Below are positions 9,400 to 19,357 of a DNA stretch of 64,000 bases, in pieces. Each line of letters starts with the position of its first letter. Position 1 is the first letter of the stretch. A model generated the notes under the pieces. That model had not been told where the DNA came from and did not search any database. It worked only from the letters and a program-made list of their open reading frames with translations. The DNA is from Pseudomonas putida. GTDB lineage: Bacteria; Pseudomonadota; Gammaproteobacteria; Pseudomonadales; Pseudomonadaceae. The DNA lies in the NCBI RefSeq assembly GCF_002741075.1, contig NZ_CP016634.1, forward strand, positions 264,501-328,500, written 5' to 3'. The translations under genes were made by a program, and so were the position numbers.

Positions 9400-10457
9400 C
9401 AGTGCGCCTTGAGGTTTTGCAGCTCGACCTGGGCGGCATCCGCCGGTGCTTCGGCGATGCGGCCGATGACCCATGGCTGCTCGCCAGCGTCACGCAGCAC
9501 CTGCAGGGCGCTGTCGACCTTGTCCTGGGCCACGCAGATGACCATGCCGACGCCGCAGTTCAGGACGCGGTGCATCTCGTGCTCGTCGACGTTGCCTTTT
9601 TCCTGCAGGAAGTCGAATACCGCCGGGCGCTGCCAGCTGGCCACGTCGATGATGGCCTGGGCATTGTCGGGCAGGACGCGTGGGATGTTGTCCAGCAGGC
9701 CGCCGCCGGTGATGTGGGCCATCGCCTTGACTGCGCCGGTGTCTTTGATCAGCTTGAGCAGCGGCTTGACGTAGATGCGGGTCGGGGCCATCAGCAGGTC
9801 GGCCAGAGGCTTGCCGTCGAGCTGGGTGTTCTCGATGTCGGTGCCGGAGACTTCGAGGATCTTGCGGATCAGCGAGTAGCCGTTGGAGTGCGGGCCGGAG
9901 GACGGCAGGGCGATCAGGGCGTCACCGGTGACGACCTTGGAGCCGTCGATGATTTCGGACTTTTCCACCACGCCGACGCAGAAGCCGGCCAGGTCGTAGT
10001 CTTCGCCTTCGTACATGCCAGGCATCTCGGCGGTTTCACCACCGACCAGGGAGCAGCCGGCCAGTTCGCAGCCGGCGCCAATGCCGGTGACCACGGTGGC
10101 GGCCACGTCGACGTTGAGCTTGCCGGTGGCGTAGTAGTCGAGGAAGAACAGCGGTTCGGCACCACAGACCACCAGGTCGTTGACGCACATGGCGACCAGG
10201 TCCTGGCCGATGCTGTCGTGCTTGTTCAGGTTCAGCGCCAGGCGCAGCTTGGTGCCGACGCCATCGGTGCCGGAGACCAGAACCGGCTGCTTGTAGCCGG
10301 CCGGGATCTCGCAGAGGGCGCCGAAGCCGCCCAGGCCACCCATGACTTCAGGGCGTGCGGTGCGCTTGGCCACGCCCTTGATGCGTTCGACCAGTGCTTC
10401 GCCGGCGTCGATGTCTACACCGGCGTCCTTGTAGCTCAGGGAGGGTTGCTTGCTCAT
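9399..10457 (-). CDS. purM: Phosphoribosylformylglycinamidine cyclo-ligase (AIR synthetase)
   Basis: ATP-dependent ring closure of FGAM to AIR, the fifth purine step. The 352-residue product has the PurM N terminus ([22 protein letters not shown]), the glycine-rich [14 protein letters not shown] motif, [19 protein letters not shown], and [16 protein letters not shown] near the C terminus. It is the first gene of the purM-purN-DUF3108 unit and is divergent from the DUF2066 gene, with 343 bases between them. Confidence 0.96.
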   Translation of the reverse strand: MSKQPSLSYKDAGVDIDAGEALVERIKGVAKRTARPEVMGGLGGFGALCEIPAGYKQPVLVSGTDGVGTKLRLALNLNKHDSIGQDLVAMCVNDLVVCGAEPLFFLDYYATGKLNVDVAATVVTGIGAGCELAGCSLVGGETAEMPGMYEGEDYDLAGFCVGVVEKSEIIDGSKVVTGDALIALPSSGPHSNGYSLIRKILEVSGTDIENTQLDGKPLADLLMAPTRIYVKPLLKLIKDTGAVKAMAHITGGGLLDNIPRVLPDNAQAIIDVASWQRPAVFDFLQEKGNVDEHEMHRVLNCGVGMVICVAQDKVDSALQVLRDAGEQPWVIGRIAEAPADAAQVELQNLKAH

Positions 10458-10800
10458 TGATCCAGGCCTTTAAGAGGGAGGGATTCGGGAAAACGACCGC
10501 GACGGCCAAGGCCGGCTCGAAGGGCGGCGGCTGCCTGTACGTCACTGGTCTGCGAAGGCGCGCCATTTTATCAGGGTTGCCGGGCAGCGGCCATCCTCAG
10601 GCCGACGGGCAGGCCGGGAATCTGGCAAAAAAAATCCTTTCATTGGCCGCGACTGGTTGCCGCGCCAGTGCCTGTATAAGGTAATAGCAATGGCGGCGGG
10701 CCGAATCTGTCCGGCATGGCGGAGCGTTTTGCGCAGTGTCGTGGTCACAGCAGCAGATTCGGGGCCTGACGCCCCTTGGTCATCTGGACAGGAATCCTCC
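10458..10800. other. Divergent intergenic region purM / DUF2066 gene
   Basis: This 343-base gap has no gene I can support. It holds the candidate purM promoter, an A-run near 10626-10634 and, before 10801, AGGAATCC as ribosome site for the DUF2066 gene. An in-frame extension of the DUF2066 frame reaches 10657 but lacks family-like sequence. Confidence 0.6.
10565..10593 (-). promoter_or_regulatory. Candidate sigma70 promoter for purM
   Basis: On the minus strand TGGCCG (10593-10588) is separated by 17 bases from TAAAAT (10570-10565), placing a start site about 100 bases before purM. The -35 is weak, so this is only a candidate. Confidence 0.35.
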
Positions 10801-11874
10801 ATGCGTTTTCTCAATCACCTGGCTGTCGCCTGCCTGGTCGCGGTCAGTGCCGTGGCCCAGGCCGAACCGGTCTCTGGGCTCTACCAGGTCCGTGAACCCG
10901 TCGAAGGGCAGGGCGGCGAAGCCCGCGCCCAGGCCACCAGCAAGGCCCTGGACACACTGGTGTTGCGCCTGACCGGCGATCCCAAGGCCGCGCAGAGTCC
11001 CGCCCTGGCTGCACTGCGCAAGGACCCGCAGCAAATCATCAACCAGGTGGGTTCCGAAGCCGGTCCACCTGAAACCCTGTTGGTGGAGTTCGACCCAGGC
11101 AGTACCGAACGTGCCCTGCGCCAAGCGGGCCTGGCGCTGTGGGGCAGCAACCGTCCCTCGATACTCGGCTGGTGGCTGAACGACAGTGCCGAGGGCAGCA
11201 ACCTGGTCGGCGATGGCCAGTCGACGGCCGCGCCACTGCGCCGCGCCGCCCAGCACCGTGGCCTGCCGCTGCGCCTACCTCTGGGCGACCTGCAGGAGCA
11301 ATTGGTGGCCAATGCCAAGCAGCTCGAAGGCAGTGACCCCGCGCCGCTGCGTGAGGCATCGGAGCGCTACGGCGCCGATGCGCTGTTGGCGGTGCACGCC
11401 CAGGAGGCCGATGGCAAGTGGCAGGGCAAATGGCAATTGTGGCTGGGCGATCAGCGCGAGCAAGGCAATGCTGAAGGCGCCGACCAGGCGGCCTTGGCCG
11501 ATGCGGTGATGCTGGCGGTCAGCACCCGCCTGGCGCCGCGCTACGTCACCCGCCCGGGCGCCAGCAGCGAACTGCAACTGCAGGTGCAGGGCATGAACCT
11601 GCAGCACTATGCAGAGCTCAGCCGGGTACTCGAGCCCTACGCCCCGCATTTGCGACAAGCCGAGGGCAGCACGCTGACCTACAGCGTCACCGGTAATCGC
11701 GAGCAATTGCGTGCCCAGTTGGGGCTGGCCAAGTTGCAGGAGTTGCCACCTGAACAGGCAACAACTGCTCCCATATCCGCCCCGGCACCTGTCCAGACGC
11801 CTGACGGACAACCCTCTGCATCGGCTCAGCCGCCTGCGCCCAAGCCATTCGACGGCTTGCGTTTTCGTTGGTAA
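10801..11874 (+). CDS. DUF2066 domain-containing exported protein
   Basis: A 357-residue protein with a signal peptide (MRFLNHLAVACLVAVSAVAQAEP). DUF2066 covers most of the first 250 residues (SGLYQVREPVEGQGGEARAQ, then LRLTGDPKAAQS). The C-terminal 60 residues are rich in Ala, Pro and Gln, followed by KPFDGLRFRW. The domain is widespread beside purM in gammaproteobacteria with no known activity. It is followed 12 bases later by the PerM-type permease and is probably cotranscribed. Confidence 0.85.
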   Translation: MRFLNHLAVACLVAVSAVAQAEPVSGLYQVREPVEGQGGEARAQATSKALDTLVLRLTGDPKAAQSPALAALRKDPQQIINQVGSEAGPPETLLVEFDPGSTERALRQAGLALWGSNRPSILGWWLNDSAEGSNLVGDGQSTAAPLRRAAQHRGLPLRLPLGDLQEQLVANAKQLEGSDPAPLREASERYGADALLAVHAQEADGKWQGKWQLWLGDQREQGNAEGADQAALADAVMLAVSTRLAPRYVTRPGASSELQLQVQGMNLQHYAELSRVLEPYAPHLRQAEGSTLTYSVTGNREQLRAQLGLAKLQELPPEQATTAPISAPAPVQTPDGQPSASAQPPAPKPFDGLRFRW

Positions 11875-11886
11875 GGAGTACCAGGC

Positions 11887-12960
11887 ATGATCGAGGTTCG
11901 CCGTTGGGCGTGGTTGGGTGTGGCGCTGCTGGTCGCTGTACTGCTTTATTTTCTGCACAACATCCTGTCGCCGTTCCTGGTAGGCATTCTTCTGGCGTAT
12001 CTGGCCGACCCGTTGGTCGATCGCCTGGAGCGCATGGGGTTGTCACGTACCTGGGGCGTGGTGGTGGTGTTCAGCCTGTTCACGCTCATTTTCCTGGCCC
12101 TGTTGCTGGTGCTGGTTCCCATGCTGGCCAAGCAGTTGGTGCGCCTGTACGAACTGGCGCCACAGATGCTCGACTGGTTGCAGCACGTGGCGTTGCCGTG
12201 GGTGCAGAGCCGCTTGGGCCTGGCCGATGGGTTCTGGAAGTTCGACAAGATCAAGGCTGCCATTGGCGCGCACATGGGCCAGACCACCGACATCGTCGGT
12301 GTGCTGTTGTCCCAGGCCACTGCCTCGGGGCTGGCGTTGCTCGCCTGGCTGGCCAACCTGGTGCTGATCCCGGTGGTGGGTTTCTACCTGCTGCGCGATT
12401 GGGATCTGATGATGGCCAAGCTGCGCAGTCTGCTGCCGCGCCAGCGTGAGAGCCAGGTCGTGGGATTGGCGGGCGAGTGCCATGAGGTGCTTGGGGCATT
12501 CGTTCGTGGCCAGTTGCTGGTAATGCTGGCGTTGGGCTTGATCTATGCCGGTGGCCTGATGCTGGTAGGCCTTGAGCTGGGGCTTTTGATCGGCCTTCTG
12601 GCAGGGCTTGCGGCCATCGTGCCCTACATGGGCTTCATCATTGGTATCGGTGCGGCTTTGATCGCTGGCTTGTTCCAGTTTGGCGGGGACCTGTACCCGA
12701 TGCTGGGCATCGTCGCGGTGTTCATGGTTGGCCAGGCCCTGGAGGGCATGGTGCTGACACCGCTGCTGGTGGGCGATCGAATCGGGCTGCACCCGGTGGC
12801 GGTGATTTTCGCCATCCTGGCCGGGGGTGAGCTGTTCGGCTTTACCGGCGTGCTGCTCGCACTGCCGGTGGCGGCGGTGATCATGGTGCTGTTGCGCCAT
12901 GTACACGACCTTTACAAGGAGTCGGACATGTACGCAGGGGATATCGACCCGGAGCTTTGA
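11887..12960 (+). CDS. AI-2E/PerM family membrane transporter
   Basis: A 357-residue polytopic inner-membrane protein with about eight hydrophobic segments. It has the family landmarks FLVGILLAYLADPLVDRLERMG near the N terminus and VPYMGFIIGIGAALIAG plus GDRIGLHPVAVIFAILAGGELFGFTGVLLALPVAAV near the C terminus. Homologues include PerM and TqsA; the substrate cannot be told from sequence. An AAGGAG site precedes the ATG. The next gene is hda, as in other Pseudomonas. Confidence 0.85.
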   Translation: MIEVRRWAWLGVALLVAVLLYFLHNILSPFLVGILLAYLADPLVDRLERMGLSRTWGVVVVFSLFTLIFLALLLVLVPMLAKQLVRLYELAPQMLDWLQHVALPWVQSRLGLADGFWKFDKIKAAIGAHMGQTTDIVGVLLSQATASGLALLAWLANLVLIPVVGFYLLRDWDLMMAKLRSLLPRQRESQVVGLAGECHEVLGAFVRGQLLVMLALGLIYAGGLMLVGLELGLLIGLLAGLAAIVPYMGFIIGIGAALIAGLFQFGGDLYPMLGIVAVFMVGQALEGMVLTPLLVGDRIGLHPVAVIFAILAGGELFGFTGVLLALPVAAVIMVLLRHVHDLYKESDMYAGDIDPEL

Positions 12961-13199
12961 TGATCGGAGCGGTAGCGGGCGTCTGTTCGATCCCAGGATC
13001 CGAAAGGTCACTGAGTACTTTGTAGGGAAAGCGGGCGTGCCGCTGTAGGGCGGCAGCCTCGCAATGACGGATTTATCATGCAACCCCTTGATTTTACTTG
13101 CGCTCTTGCCCTCGCGCATTGTGCCGCCCGCGTTGCGGGTATAGACTTTGCACACTGTTCACCAAAGGCCCCCTGTGGTCCTCGCGACCGCCCGCCAGC

Positions 13200-13904
13200 A
13201 TGAAACCGATCCAGTTGCCCCTGGGTGTGCGCCTGCGCGATGACGCCACCTTCATCAACTATTATCCGGGCGCCAATGCCGCGGCATTGGGCTACGTCGA
13301 GCGGCTTTGCGAAGCCGACGCCGGCTGGACCGAGAGCCTCATCTACCTGTGGGGCAAGCAGGGCGTGGGTCGTACCCATCTGCTCCAGGCTGCGACACAC
13401 CGCTTCCAACAGTTGGGCGAACCCGCTGTCTACCTGCCCCTTGCACAATTGCTCGACCGTGGCGTAGAGCTGCTCGATTACCTGGAACAGTACGAACTGG
13501 TGTGCATCGACGACCTTCATGTCATCGCTGGCAAGGCGGATTGGGAAGAGTCCATGTTCCATCTGTTCAACCGCCTGCGTGACAGCGGTCGACGCCTGTT
13601 GCTGGCAGCATCTGCCTCACCGCGTGAACTGCCGATCAAGCTGCCTGACCTCAAATCGCGGCTGACCTTGGCGCTGATCTTCCAGATGCGCGGGCTGTCC
13701 GACGAGGACAAGCTGCGCGCCCTGCAATTGCGCGCTTCGCGGCGCGGTCTGCACCTGACCGATGAGGTCGGCCATTTCATCCTTACCCGTGGCGCGCGTA
13801 GCATGAGCGCGTTGTTTGACCTGCTCGAGCGTCTCGACCAGGCCTCCCTGCAAGCACAGCGCAAGCTGACCATCCCGTTCCTCAAGGAAACCTTGGGCTG
13901 GTAG
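13200..13904 (+). CDS. hda: DnaA regulatory inactivator Hda
   Basis: AAA+ protein that, bound to the DNA-loaded beta clamp, stimulates hydrolysis of DnaA-ATP and so limits replication initiation. The 234-residue protein has an N-terminal clamp-binding segment (MKPIQLPLGVRL), a degenerate P-loop GKQGVGRTH, Walker B VCIDDLHVI, and RARSMSALFDLLERLD-like sensor helices (here GARSMSALFDLLERLD). It lacks the DnaA DNA-binding domain IV, as expected. The ATG is chosen because the clamp motif sits right at the family N terminus; the upstream open frame to 13098 is not conserved-looking. The 240 bases before it contain no gene. Confidence 0.93.
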   Translation: MKPIQLPLGVRLRDDATFINYYPGANAAALGYVERLCEADAGWTESLIYLWGKQGVGRTHLLQAATHRFQQLGEPAVYLPLAQLLDRGVELLDYLEQYELVCIDDLHVIAGKADWEESMFHLFNRLRDSGRRLLLAASASPRELPIKLPDLKSRLTLALIFQMRGLSDEDKLRALQLRASRRGLHLTDEVGHFILTRGARSMSALFDLLERLDQASLQAQRKLTIPFLKETLGW

Positions 13905-13979
13905 CCCCGAAACACGCGGCCCAGAGCCCGAAAACAGAAAAGTCACATTTTTTTCGATAAAATTTGCAAATGACCCTCA

Positions 13980-14004
13980 TAGAAGGCATAGTTCCACCCT
14001 TCTA
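13980..14004 (+). promoter_or_regulatory. Inverted repeat in the leader of the first NlpC/P60 gene
   Basis: TAGAAGG (13980-13986) and CCTTCTA (13998-14004) can pair around an 11-base loop just before an AAAGGAT sequence. It could be an mRNA hairpin affecting translation or an operator; nothing else supports either. Confidence 0.3.
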
Positions 14005-14029
14005 AAGGATTACAGACACGGTCGTGCCC

Positions 14030-14668
14030 ATGCTGAAGCGCTTCGCACCCCTCGTGCCACTTGCACTTGTGACCCTGCTTTTTGGCTGCGCCTCCCAAGG
14101 CCCCGTTTCCCAGCCGCAGGATCAAAACTCGATCACCGCGCATTCCGCGAGCCTGATCAAACCCTCCGCCTCTTCCGTTTTTGGTGAAGAGCCGCTGGCA
14201 ACCGAAGAAGACCTGGAAGCCTTTTCCAGCAACAGCAAGCCCTATGAGCTGCCAGTCCTGGCCGACAGCATCCTGGAGCGTGGCATGTCGCTGATCGGCA
14301 CCCGTTACCGCTTTGGCGGTACCTCGGAGAAGTCCGGCTTCGATTGCAGCGGTTTCATTGGTTATCTGTTCCGCGAAGAAGCCGGCCTGAATCTGCCGCG
14401 CTCGACTCGCGAGATGATCAATGTCGATGCGCCGAAAGTGTCCCGCAACAAGCTCAAGCCCGGCGATCTGCTGTTCTTCAGCACCAACGGCCGTGGCCGT
14501 GTGAGCCATGCCGGCATCTACCTGGGTGACAATCAGTTCATCCACTCCAGCAGCCGCCGCAGCGGTGGTGTACGCATCGACAACCTGGGCGATCGTTACT
14601 GGAGCAAGACCTTCATCGAAGCCAAGCGTGCCTTGGCCATGGCGCCGACCACAATCTCGCGCAACTGA
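14030..14668 (+). CDS. NlpC/P60 family lipoprotein endopeptidase (first of a tandem pair)
   Basis: Predicted outer- or inner-membrane lipoprotein peptidoglycan hydrolase of 212 residues. MLKRFAPLVPLALVTLLFGC is a type II signal with the lipidated Cys at residue 20. The NlpC/P60 domain fills the C-terminal half, with catalytic Cys106 in GFDCSGF and histidines in VSHAGIYLG and QFIHSSS, matching Spr/MepS-type DD/LD-endopeptidases that open cross-links for wall growth. A GTG at 14024 would add only two residues. The next gene is a paralogue. Confidence 0.88.
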   Translation: MLKRFAPLVPLALVTLLFGCASQGPVSQPQDQNSITAHSASLIKPSASSVFGEEPLATEEDLEAFSSNSKPYELPVLADSILERGMSLIGTRYRFGGTSEKSGFDCSGFIGYLFREEAGLNLPRSTREMINVDAPKVSRNKLKPGDLLFFSTNGRGRVSHAGIYLGDNQFIHSSSRRSGGVRIDNLGDRYWSKTFIEAKRALAMAPTTISRN

Positions 14669-14809
14669 TATCAAAATGATGTACCCTGCCGCGGCGGCGA
14701 TGCTGAAAAGCTCGCCGCCGTGCGCATTTACAGAAAGCGTCTAATCTAAATTCTCACCACTTTTTGGCTTCGGCTGCGGCCGAACGGTTCCAGACAGGAT
14801 GTTCTGACC

Positions 14810-15346
14810 ATGGCGATGTTGGCGCGCTTCGCATTCCTTTCCCTGGCGGCACTGCTCGCGGCCTGCTCCAGCCATGCCCCTGCACCGGCTCCGGCGGCCA
14901 AGCCGAAGGTCATTTTCAATCAGCAAACGTCTTCTTCGCCCATGGCCGAGGACGTGCTGTTCCGTGCCATCGGCCTGGTGGGCACGCCGTATCGCTGGGG
15001 TGGCAACACGCCGGATTCGGGGTTCGACTGCAGTGGCCTGATTGGCTATGTGTATCGAGACGCGGCGGGGATCAGCCTGCCGCGTTCGACCCGCGAAATG
15101 ATCGTCATGCGTGCGCCCAATGTGGACATCAACGCCCTGCAATCCGGAGACCTGGTGTTCTTCGCCACCAGCGGCGGGTCGCAGGTCAGCCACGCCGGTA
15201 TCTACGTGGGGGAAGGGCGTTTCGTGCATGCGCCGTCCACGGGCGGTACGGTGCGTCTGGACTATCTGTCCAACAGCTACTGGGCCCGTGCCTACCTACA
15301 GGCCAAGCGCGTACTGCCCGCCGGGCACCTGGCACAGAACCCCTGA
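14810..15346 (+). CDS. NlpC/P60 family lipoprotein endopeptidase (second of a tandem pair)
   Basis: A 178-residue paralogue of the preceding gene: MAMLARFAFLSLAALLAAC gives a lipobox with Cys19. The domain starts near residue 50, with catalytic Cys74 in GFDCSGL, VSHAGIYVG and RFVHAPS as the His pair. It shares LPRSTREMI and the C-terminal YLQAKRVL pattern with its neighbour, so the two look like a local duplication. It lacks the 30-residue linker present in the first copy. AGGAT precedes the ATG. Confidence 0.88.
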   Translation: MAMLARFAFLSLAALLAACSSHAPAPAPAAKPKVIFNQQTSSSPMAEDVLFRAIGLVGTPYRWGGNTPDSGFDCSGLIGYVYRDAAGISLPRSTREMIVMRAPNVDINALQSGDLVFFATSGGSQVSHAGIYVGEGRFVHAPSTGGTVRLDYLSNSYWARAYLQAKRVLPAGHLAQNP

Positions 15347-15352
15347 GCCCCT

Positions 15353-16663
15353 TCACTTTCGGCTCACGCGCCAAACCACATTGCCCACATCGTCCGCCAC
15401 CAAGAGCCCGCCTCGGTCATTGACCACGCCCACCGGGCGTCCCATGGCCTTGCCCTTGGCATCGAGAAAACCGGTCAGCAGGTCGATCGGTTGGCCGGCG
15501 GGTTTACCCTCGCTGTTGAACGGTACGAAGATCACTTTGTAGCCGCTGTGCGGTTTGCGATTCCAGGACCCATGCTGGCCCACGAAGGCGCCCTGCTCGA
15601 ACGGCGGCGGCAAGGCACCGGCCTGGGCGAATGCCAGGCCCAGCGATGCGGTATGTGGCCCTACCGCGTAGTCCGGCGCGATCGCCTGGGCCACTTTGCC
15701 GGGATCCTGTGGCTCGACCCGTTGATCCACATGCTGCCCGTAGTAACTGAAGGGCCAGCCATAGAAGCCGCCGTCCTCCACCGAGGTGATGTAGTCAGGC
15801 ACCAAGTCGCTGCCGATCTCGTCGCGTTCATTGACTGCCGTCCACAGCGCGCCGGTGCGGGGCTCCCAGGCCAGCCCGTTGGGGTTGCGCAGGCCTGAGG
15901 CGAAGATGCGGTGTTCACCGCTGGCCGGGTCCACTTCCCAGATCGCGGCACGGCCTTGTTCCTTTTCCAGACCGTTCTCGCCGACATTGCTGTTGGAGCC
16001 CACCGTGACGTACAGCTTCTTGCCGTCGGGGCTGGCGATCACATTCTTGGTCCAGTGGTGGTTCAGCGGGCCGCCAGGCAGGTCGAGCACCGGGTGGCCC
16101 TCTGCGCGCAGCTGCATCGCGCCGTCCTCATAGTGAAAGCGCAGCAGCCGGTCGGTGTCGGCGACATACAGGTCCTTGCCCACCAGGGTCATGCCGAAGG
16201 GGGAGTTGAGCCCTTCGATAAACGTACTGCGCACCTCGGCGACGCCATCATGGTCGGCATCGCGCAGCAGGGTGATGCGATTGGCGCTGGGGGCCCGGGC
16301 GCCGGCACGCGCCATGAGCTTGCCCATCACCCAGCCGCGCAGGCCCTTGCCGTCCTCTGGCTTGGGTGGCGCATTGGTCTCGGCCACCAGGACATCGCCA
16401 TTGGGCAGTACATAGAGCCAGCGCGGGTGATCGAGGTCTCGGGCGAAGGCCACCACTTGGGTGCCGGCGGCGGGCGTCGGTGTGGCGCTTTCCGGCCAAC
16501 CGATCGCCGGGGCGATGTTCACGGTCGGGATCAGGGTCTTGTTGGGCTCGGGCAGGCGGGGCGAGGGTCCGAAGCCGTCGCTGAGCGCCAGGCGCGCGGA
16601 CTCGCCGCAGGCGCCGAGGCTGATGGTCAGGGCCAGCAATACCGCTATACGCATCCTGTCCAT
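15353..16663 (-). CDS. Lipoprotein glucose/sorbosone-dehydrogenase-like (PQQ-type beta-propeller)
   Basis: A 436-residue protein with a lipobox ([16 protein letters not shown], Cys19 counted from the ATG at 16663, which has GAGGA upstream). The body is a six-bladed propeller of the GSDH family: [76 protein letters not shown] and [18 protein letters not shown]. Members oxidise sugars such as sorbosone using PQQ, passing electrons to the respiratory chain; the real substrate here is unknown. The gene ends six bases from the NlpC gene, tail to tail. Confidence 0.85.
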   Translation of the reverse strand: MDRMRIAVLLALTISLGACGESARLALSDGFGPSPRLPEPNKTLIPTVNIAPAIGWPESATPTPAAGTQVVAFARDLDHPRWLYVLPNGDVLVAETNAPPKPEDGKGLRGWVMGKLMARAGARAPSANRITLLRDADHDGVAEVRSTFIEGLNSPFGMTLVGKDLYVADTDRLLRFHYEDGAMQLRAEGHPVLDLPGGPLNHHWTKNVIASPDGKKLYVTVGSNSNVGENGLEKEQGRAAIWEVDPASGEHRIFASGLRNPNGLAWEPRTGALWTAVNERDEIGSDLVPDYITSVEDGGFYGWPFSYYGQHVDQRVEPQDPGKVAQAIAPDYAVGPHTASLGLAFAQAGALPPPFEQGAFVGQHGSWNRKPHSGYKVIFVPFNSEGKPAGQPIDLLTGFLDAKGKAMGRPVGVVNDRGGLLVADDVGNVVWRVSRK

Positions 16664-16806
16664 GCTCGGAATCCTCATCGGGGCTTGTGAGAATTGAGAG
16701 TCGGATGCGTTGGCGTAGGTTCATTTCGGGCACCTAGACCTATCTACCGCCGACAGGGTGCGGCGTTGGCAAACATGGCAGGTCTTCGACTCAACTGGAT
16801 CTGACC

Positions 16807-19350
16807 ATGTTCGACCTTCAATCGACATTGCTTCACAACCTCAAGGTAATGGGTACCGGGCGTGCACTGGCACGGCTGGCAGACGATTTCCTGGAGCACT
16901 ATCCCGATCCCTGGCGGCTGGCCCAGCAGCATGCCAGGCAGATTTTGCACCGTCATACCGGCAAGGACTGGGACCCGGACCAAATCTGGTGGCACCAGTT
17001 CACCGATGCCGCGTCCAGCCATCGTAGCTTCACGGGGTGGGCGCATTACCAGCGCCCGGTCAAGTCGCTTCGCTTCACTGAGCTGATGATCAAGCGCTTC
17101 GATGTCGGCTTCCAGGATGCCACCGACGAGTTGGACCTGTACGGCGGTTTCTATCGCCAGGGGCCCCACGCGGAGCGTTTCGACGAGCGCAACGAAGTGC
17201 CGGTGCTGGCCCGGGAGATCCAGAAGGACTTCTGGAGCCTGGATTTCGCCCAGCTCATGCGCGTTGAGGTGGAAGCCTTCTGGAATGCGCGCGCCAGTGA
17301 TTTCAAGGTGCTCGCCAAGGTCAGCCTGCTGGCGCACTGCAAGCAAGCCGAGCGCCAGGGACGGCTCAGCGCAGACGATGCGCGCCAGGTACGCGGCCTT
17401 GTCTCGAGCATGCTCGCCTCCACCGATCAAGCCCCGAGCTTGGAACAGCTGCGCAAGGAGTCTGGGGAAGGGGAGATCGATATCACGGCCTATCGACCGA
17501 GCGCAGGCCGGGCCTGGCTGTACATCCTGCGTCCGGCCAACGGGCGCGTCTGGCTGTATATGCCCTATGACGAACAGGCCTTCAGAGGCTTCGCCTCGGA
17601 CCAGGCCATGGCGCACTGGCTGCGTGGCTGGGCGGGCAGTACCGATGGCATGAAGCGTTTGCGGGCGGCGGCGGTAGCGCAGGAGCATCTGGACGATGCC
17701 CCGCAGGAGGCTCTGGATGCGCTGCAGCAACTGGCGGCCAGCCCCAGCGACGCCGCTCTCTTGGTGCTGCTCCAGCAGTCCGGCACACAGGCGGTGGGCA
17801 GTTTGTTTACTCAGTTGCGGGACGATGCCCGCAGCGACATGCGGCACAACGCCAAGCTGATGGTCGACAACAGTCAACTGCGCAAGGCCATGCTCAATGG
17901 CTACCTTGCGGCGTTCATCAATATCAGTGCGTTGCTGGTGCCGTTGTCACCCGGCATCAGCCTGGCGATTCTGGCGGCATCGGTGACCAAGGTCTGGCTG
18001 GATGTGGATACGGCGGTGCACGCGCGTAGCCGTCAGGAGCGGCAAGACGCTCTGCGTGGCGCGATCCTCGACTCGATCTTTGCTGCGCTGAACATGATCG
18101 AAGTGGGGCTGGGCAACACGCATGCCTCCCTGGCCTACCGGGCACCTTTTCATGAAACCGACGTACCGCTGAGCGAATGGCCAAAAGTGACGCAACCCCA
18201 GCGCCTGCTCGAAGATGAGCAAGCCAATGAGGTCCTGGAAGGGATGCAGGCAGGTAGCCAGGCATTGCGCGGCATCCGGCTTGGCGCCCATGGCGAGTGC
18301 TGGATCGAACTGCAAGGGCTGCCTTATCGCGTGCGCTACAGCAGCGAGCTAAGTACTTGGCTGATCGTCCCGCCGGACAATCCCTTTGCTTTCGGGCCAA
18401 TTCGTCCGGTGCGCCTGAACGAGGCGGGTGAGTGGGAGCTGCTCGCGCCGGCGCGCCTGGCAGGCGGCGCGCCGGGAGGTGCGCTGGCCCAGCGATCGTC
18501 CGCTTTCTGGGATGAATACATGCTGACCGATGAACAGCGCAGTGACGTCATGTCCGATGCGGCGTTGCTGCGCCAGCGAAACCTGCTCGAGCAAGAGGAC
18601 ATCCCGGAGCTTGCCAGCGACGCCGAGCTGCTGGTGGACGATGAAGGCTTCGACTATATCGACAATCATGGCGTGCCGGCCTACACGTTCAAGGACGATG
18701 GGGCTTTCAAGAATCACCTGATCGATGTCTACACCGTGGATGACTCGATCAACGACTACTTGCGCCGGGGCGAACGAGGCTTCAACTACGCCGATGAGGT
18801 CGGCTATCTCAACAAGCTGACTGACGCGGTGGAGCAATTGCCCACCCATGCCGACGTGCCGTTGTATCGTGGCGGGTGTGGTGATCGTGGCACCAGTGGC
18901 GTGCATTTTCGCAGCGGGCAGTTCAAGGAGGGTGACATTCTGGTCAATACCGACCTGGCCTCATTCACCGAAAATCCCTACATCATCCGAAAATTTGCCG
19001 CCGACCCGGACCAGCTCTCGAGCCGTGGCCTGGAAGGGGTGTTCGACGACACCTCCGTGGTGTTCGAGCTGCCCGCCAACAGCTATCGCAGCGGCAAGCT
19101 GATCGCGCCATTCTCTTCCCACAAGTATGAGGCCGAGACTCTGTTCCTGCCGGGGTCGTATTTTCGTGTCGATGCTCTCAGTGAAATCACCGGTGTGGAT
19201 TACCACTTCGTCAACGTCAGGCTCCGGCAGGTGGACAAGCCGCAAAGCGGTCCGGTGTACGACCTGCGCAGCGGGCAGCTGTTCGACAGGGCGGCTTATG
19301 TCGAACGTCTGGGGGACCCGCACCTGGTCGGTCGGTTCTTCGCACCCTGA
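16807..19350 (+). CDS. Large toxin-like protein with a C-terminal arginine-type ADP-ribosyltransferase domain
   Basis: An 847-residue single-gene insertion between core loci. The first 350 residues (DWDPDQIWWHQF, ELDLYGGFYRQG, EIQKDFWSLDFAQLMRVEVEAFW) resemble the DUF6543 'dermonecrotic toxin' domain of Pseudomonas large toxins. Residues about 366-398 form a hydrophobic segment that could be a membrane/translocation helix. The C-terminal 170 residues carry the R-S-E triad of arginine-specific mono-ADP-ribosyltransferases: R688 in LYRGG, S719-F-T in LASFTENP and E775-A-E777 in YEAETLFLPG. No Sec signal is seen. Family placement is by motif recognition; secretion route, target and immunity partner are unknown. 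Confidence 0.75.
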   Translation: MFDLQSTLLHNLKVMGTGRALARLADDFLEHYPDPWRLAQQHARQILHRHTGKDWDPDQIWWHQFTDAASSHRSFTGWAHYQRPVKSLRFTELMIKRFDVGFQDATDELDLYGGFYRQGPHAERFDERNEVPVLAREIQKDFWSLDFAQLMRVEVEAFWNARASDFKVLAKVSLLAHCKQAERQGRLSADDARQVRGLVSSMLASTDQAPSLEQLRKESGEGEIDITAYRPSAGRAWLYILRPANGRVWLYMPYDEQAFRGFASDQAMAHWLRGWAGSTDGMKRLRAAAVAQEHLDDAPQEALDALQQLAASPSDAALLVLLQQSGTQAVGSLFTQLRDDARSDMRHNAKLMVDNSQLRKAMLNGYLAAFINISALLVPLSPGISLAILAASVTKVWLDVDTAVHARSRQERQDALRGAILDSIFAALNMIEVGLGNTHASLAYRAPFHETDVPLSEWPKVTQPQRLLEDEQANEVLEGMQAGSQALRGIRLGAHGECWIELQGLPYRVRYSSELSTWLIVPPDNPFAFGPIRPVRLNEAGEWELLAPARLAGGAPGGALAQRSSAFWDEYMLTDEQRSDVMSDAALLRQRNLLEQEDIPELASDAELLVDDEGFDYIDNHGVPAYTFKDDGAFKNHLIDVYTVDDSINDYLRRGERGFNYADEVGYLNKLTDAVEQLPTHADVPLYRGGCGDRGTSGVHFRSGQFKEGDILVNTDLASFTENPYIIRKFAADPDQLSSRGLEGVFDDTSVVFELPANSYRSGKLIAPFSSHKYEAETLFLPGSYFRVDALSEITGVDYHFVNVRLRQVDKPQSGPVYDLRSGQLFDRAAYVERLGDPHLVGRFFAP

Positions 19351-19357
19351 GCAGGGC

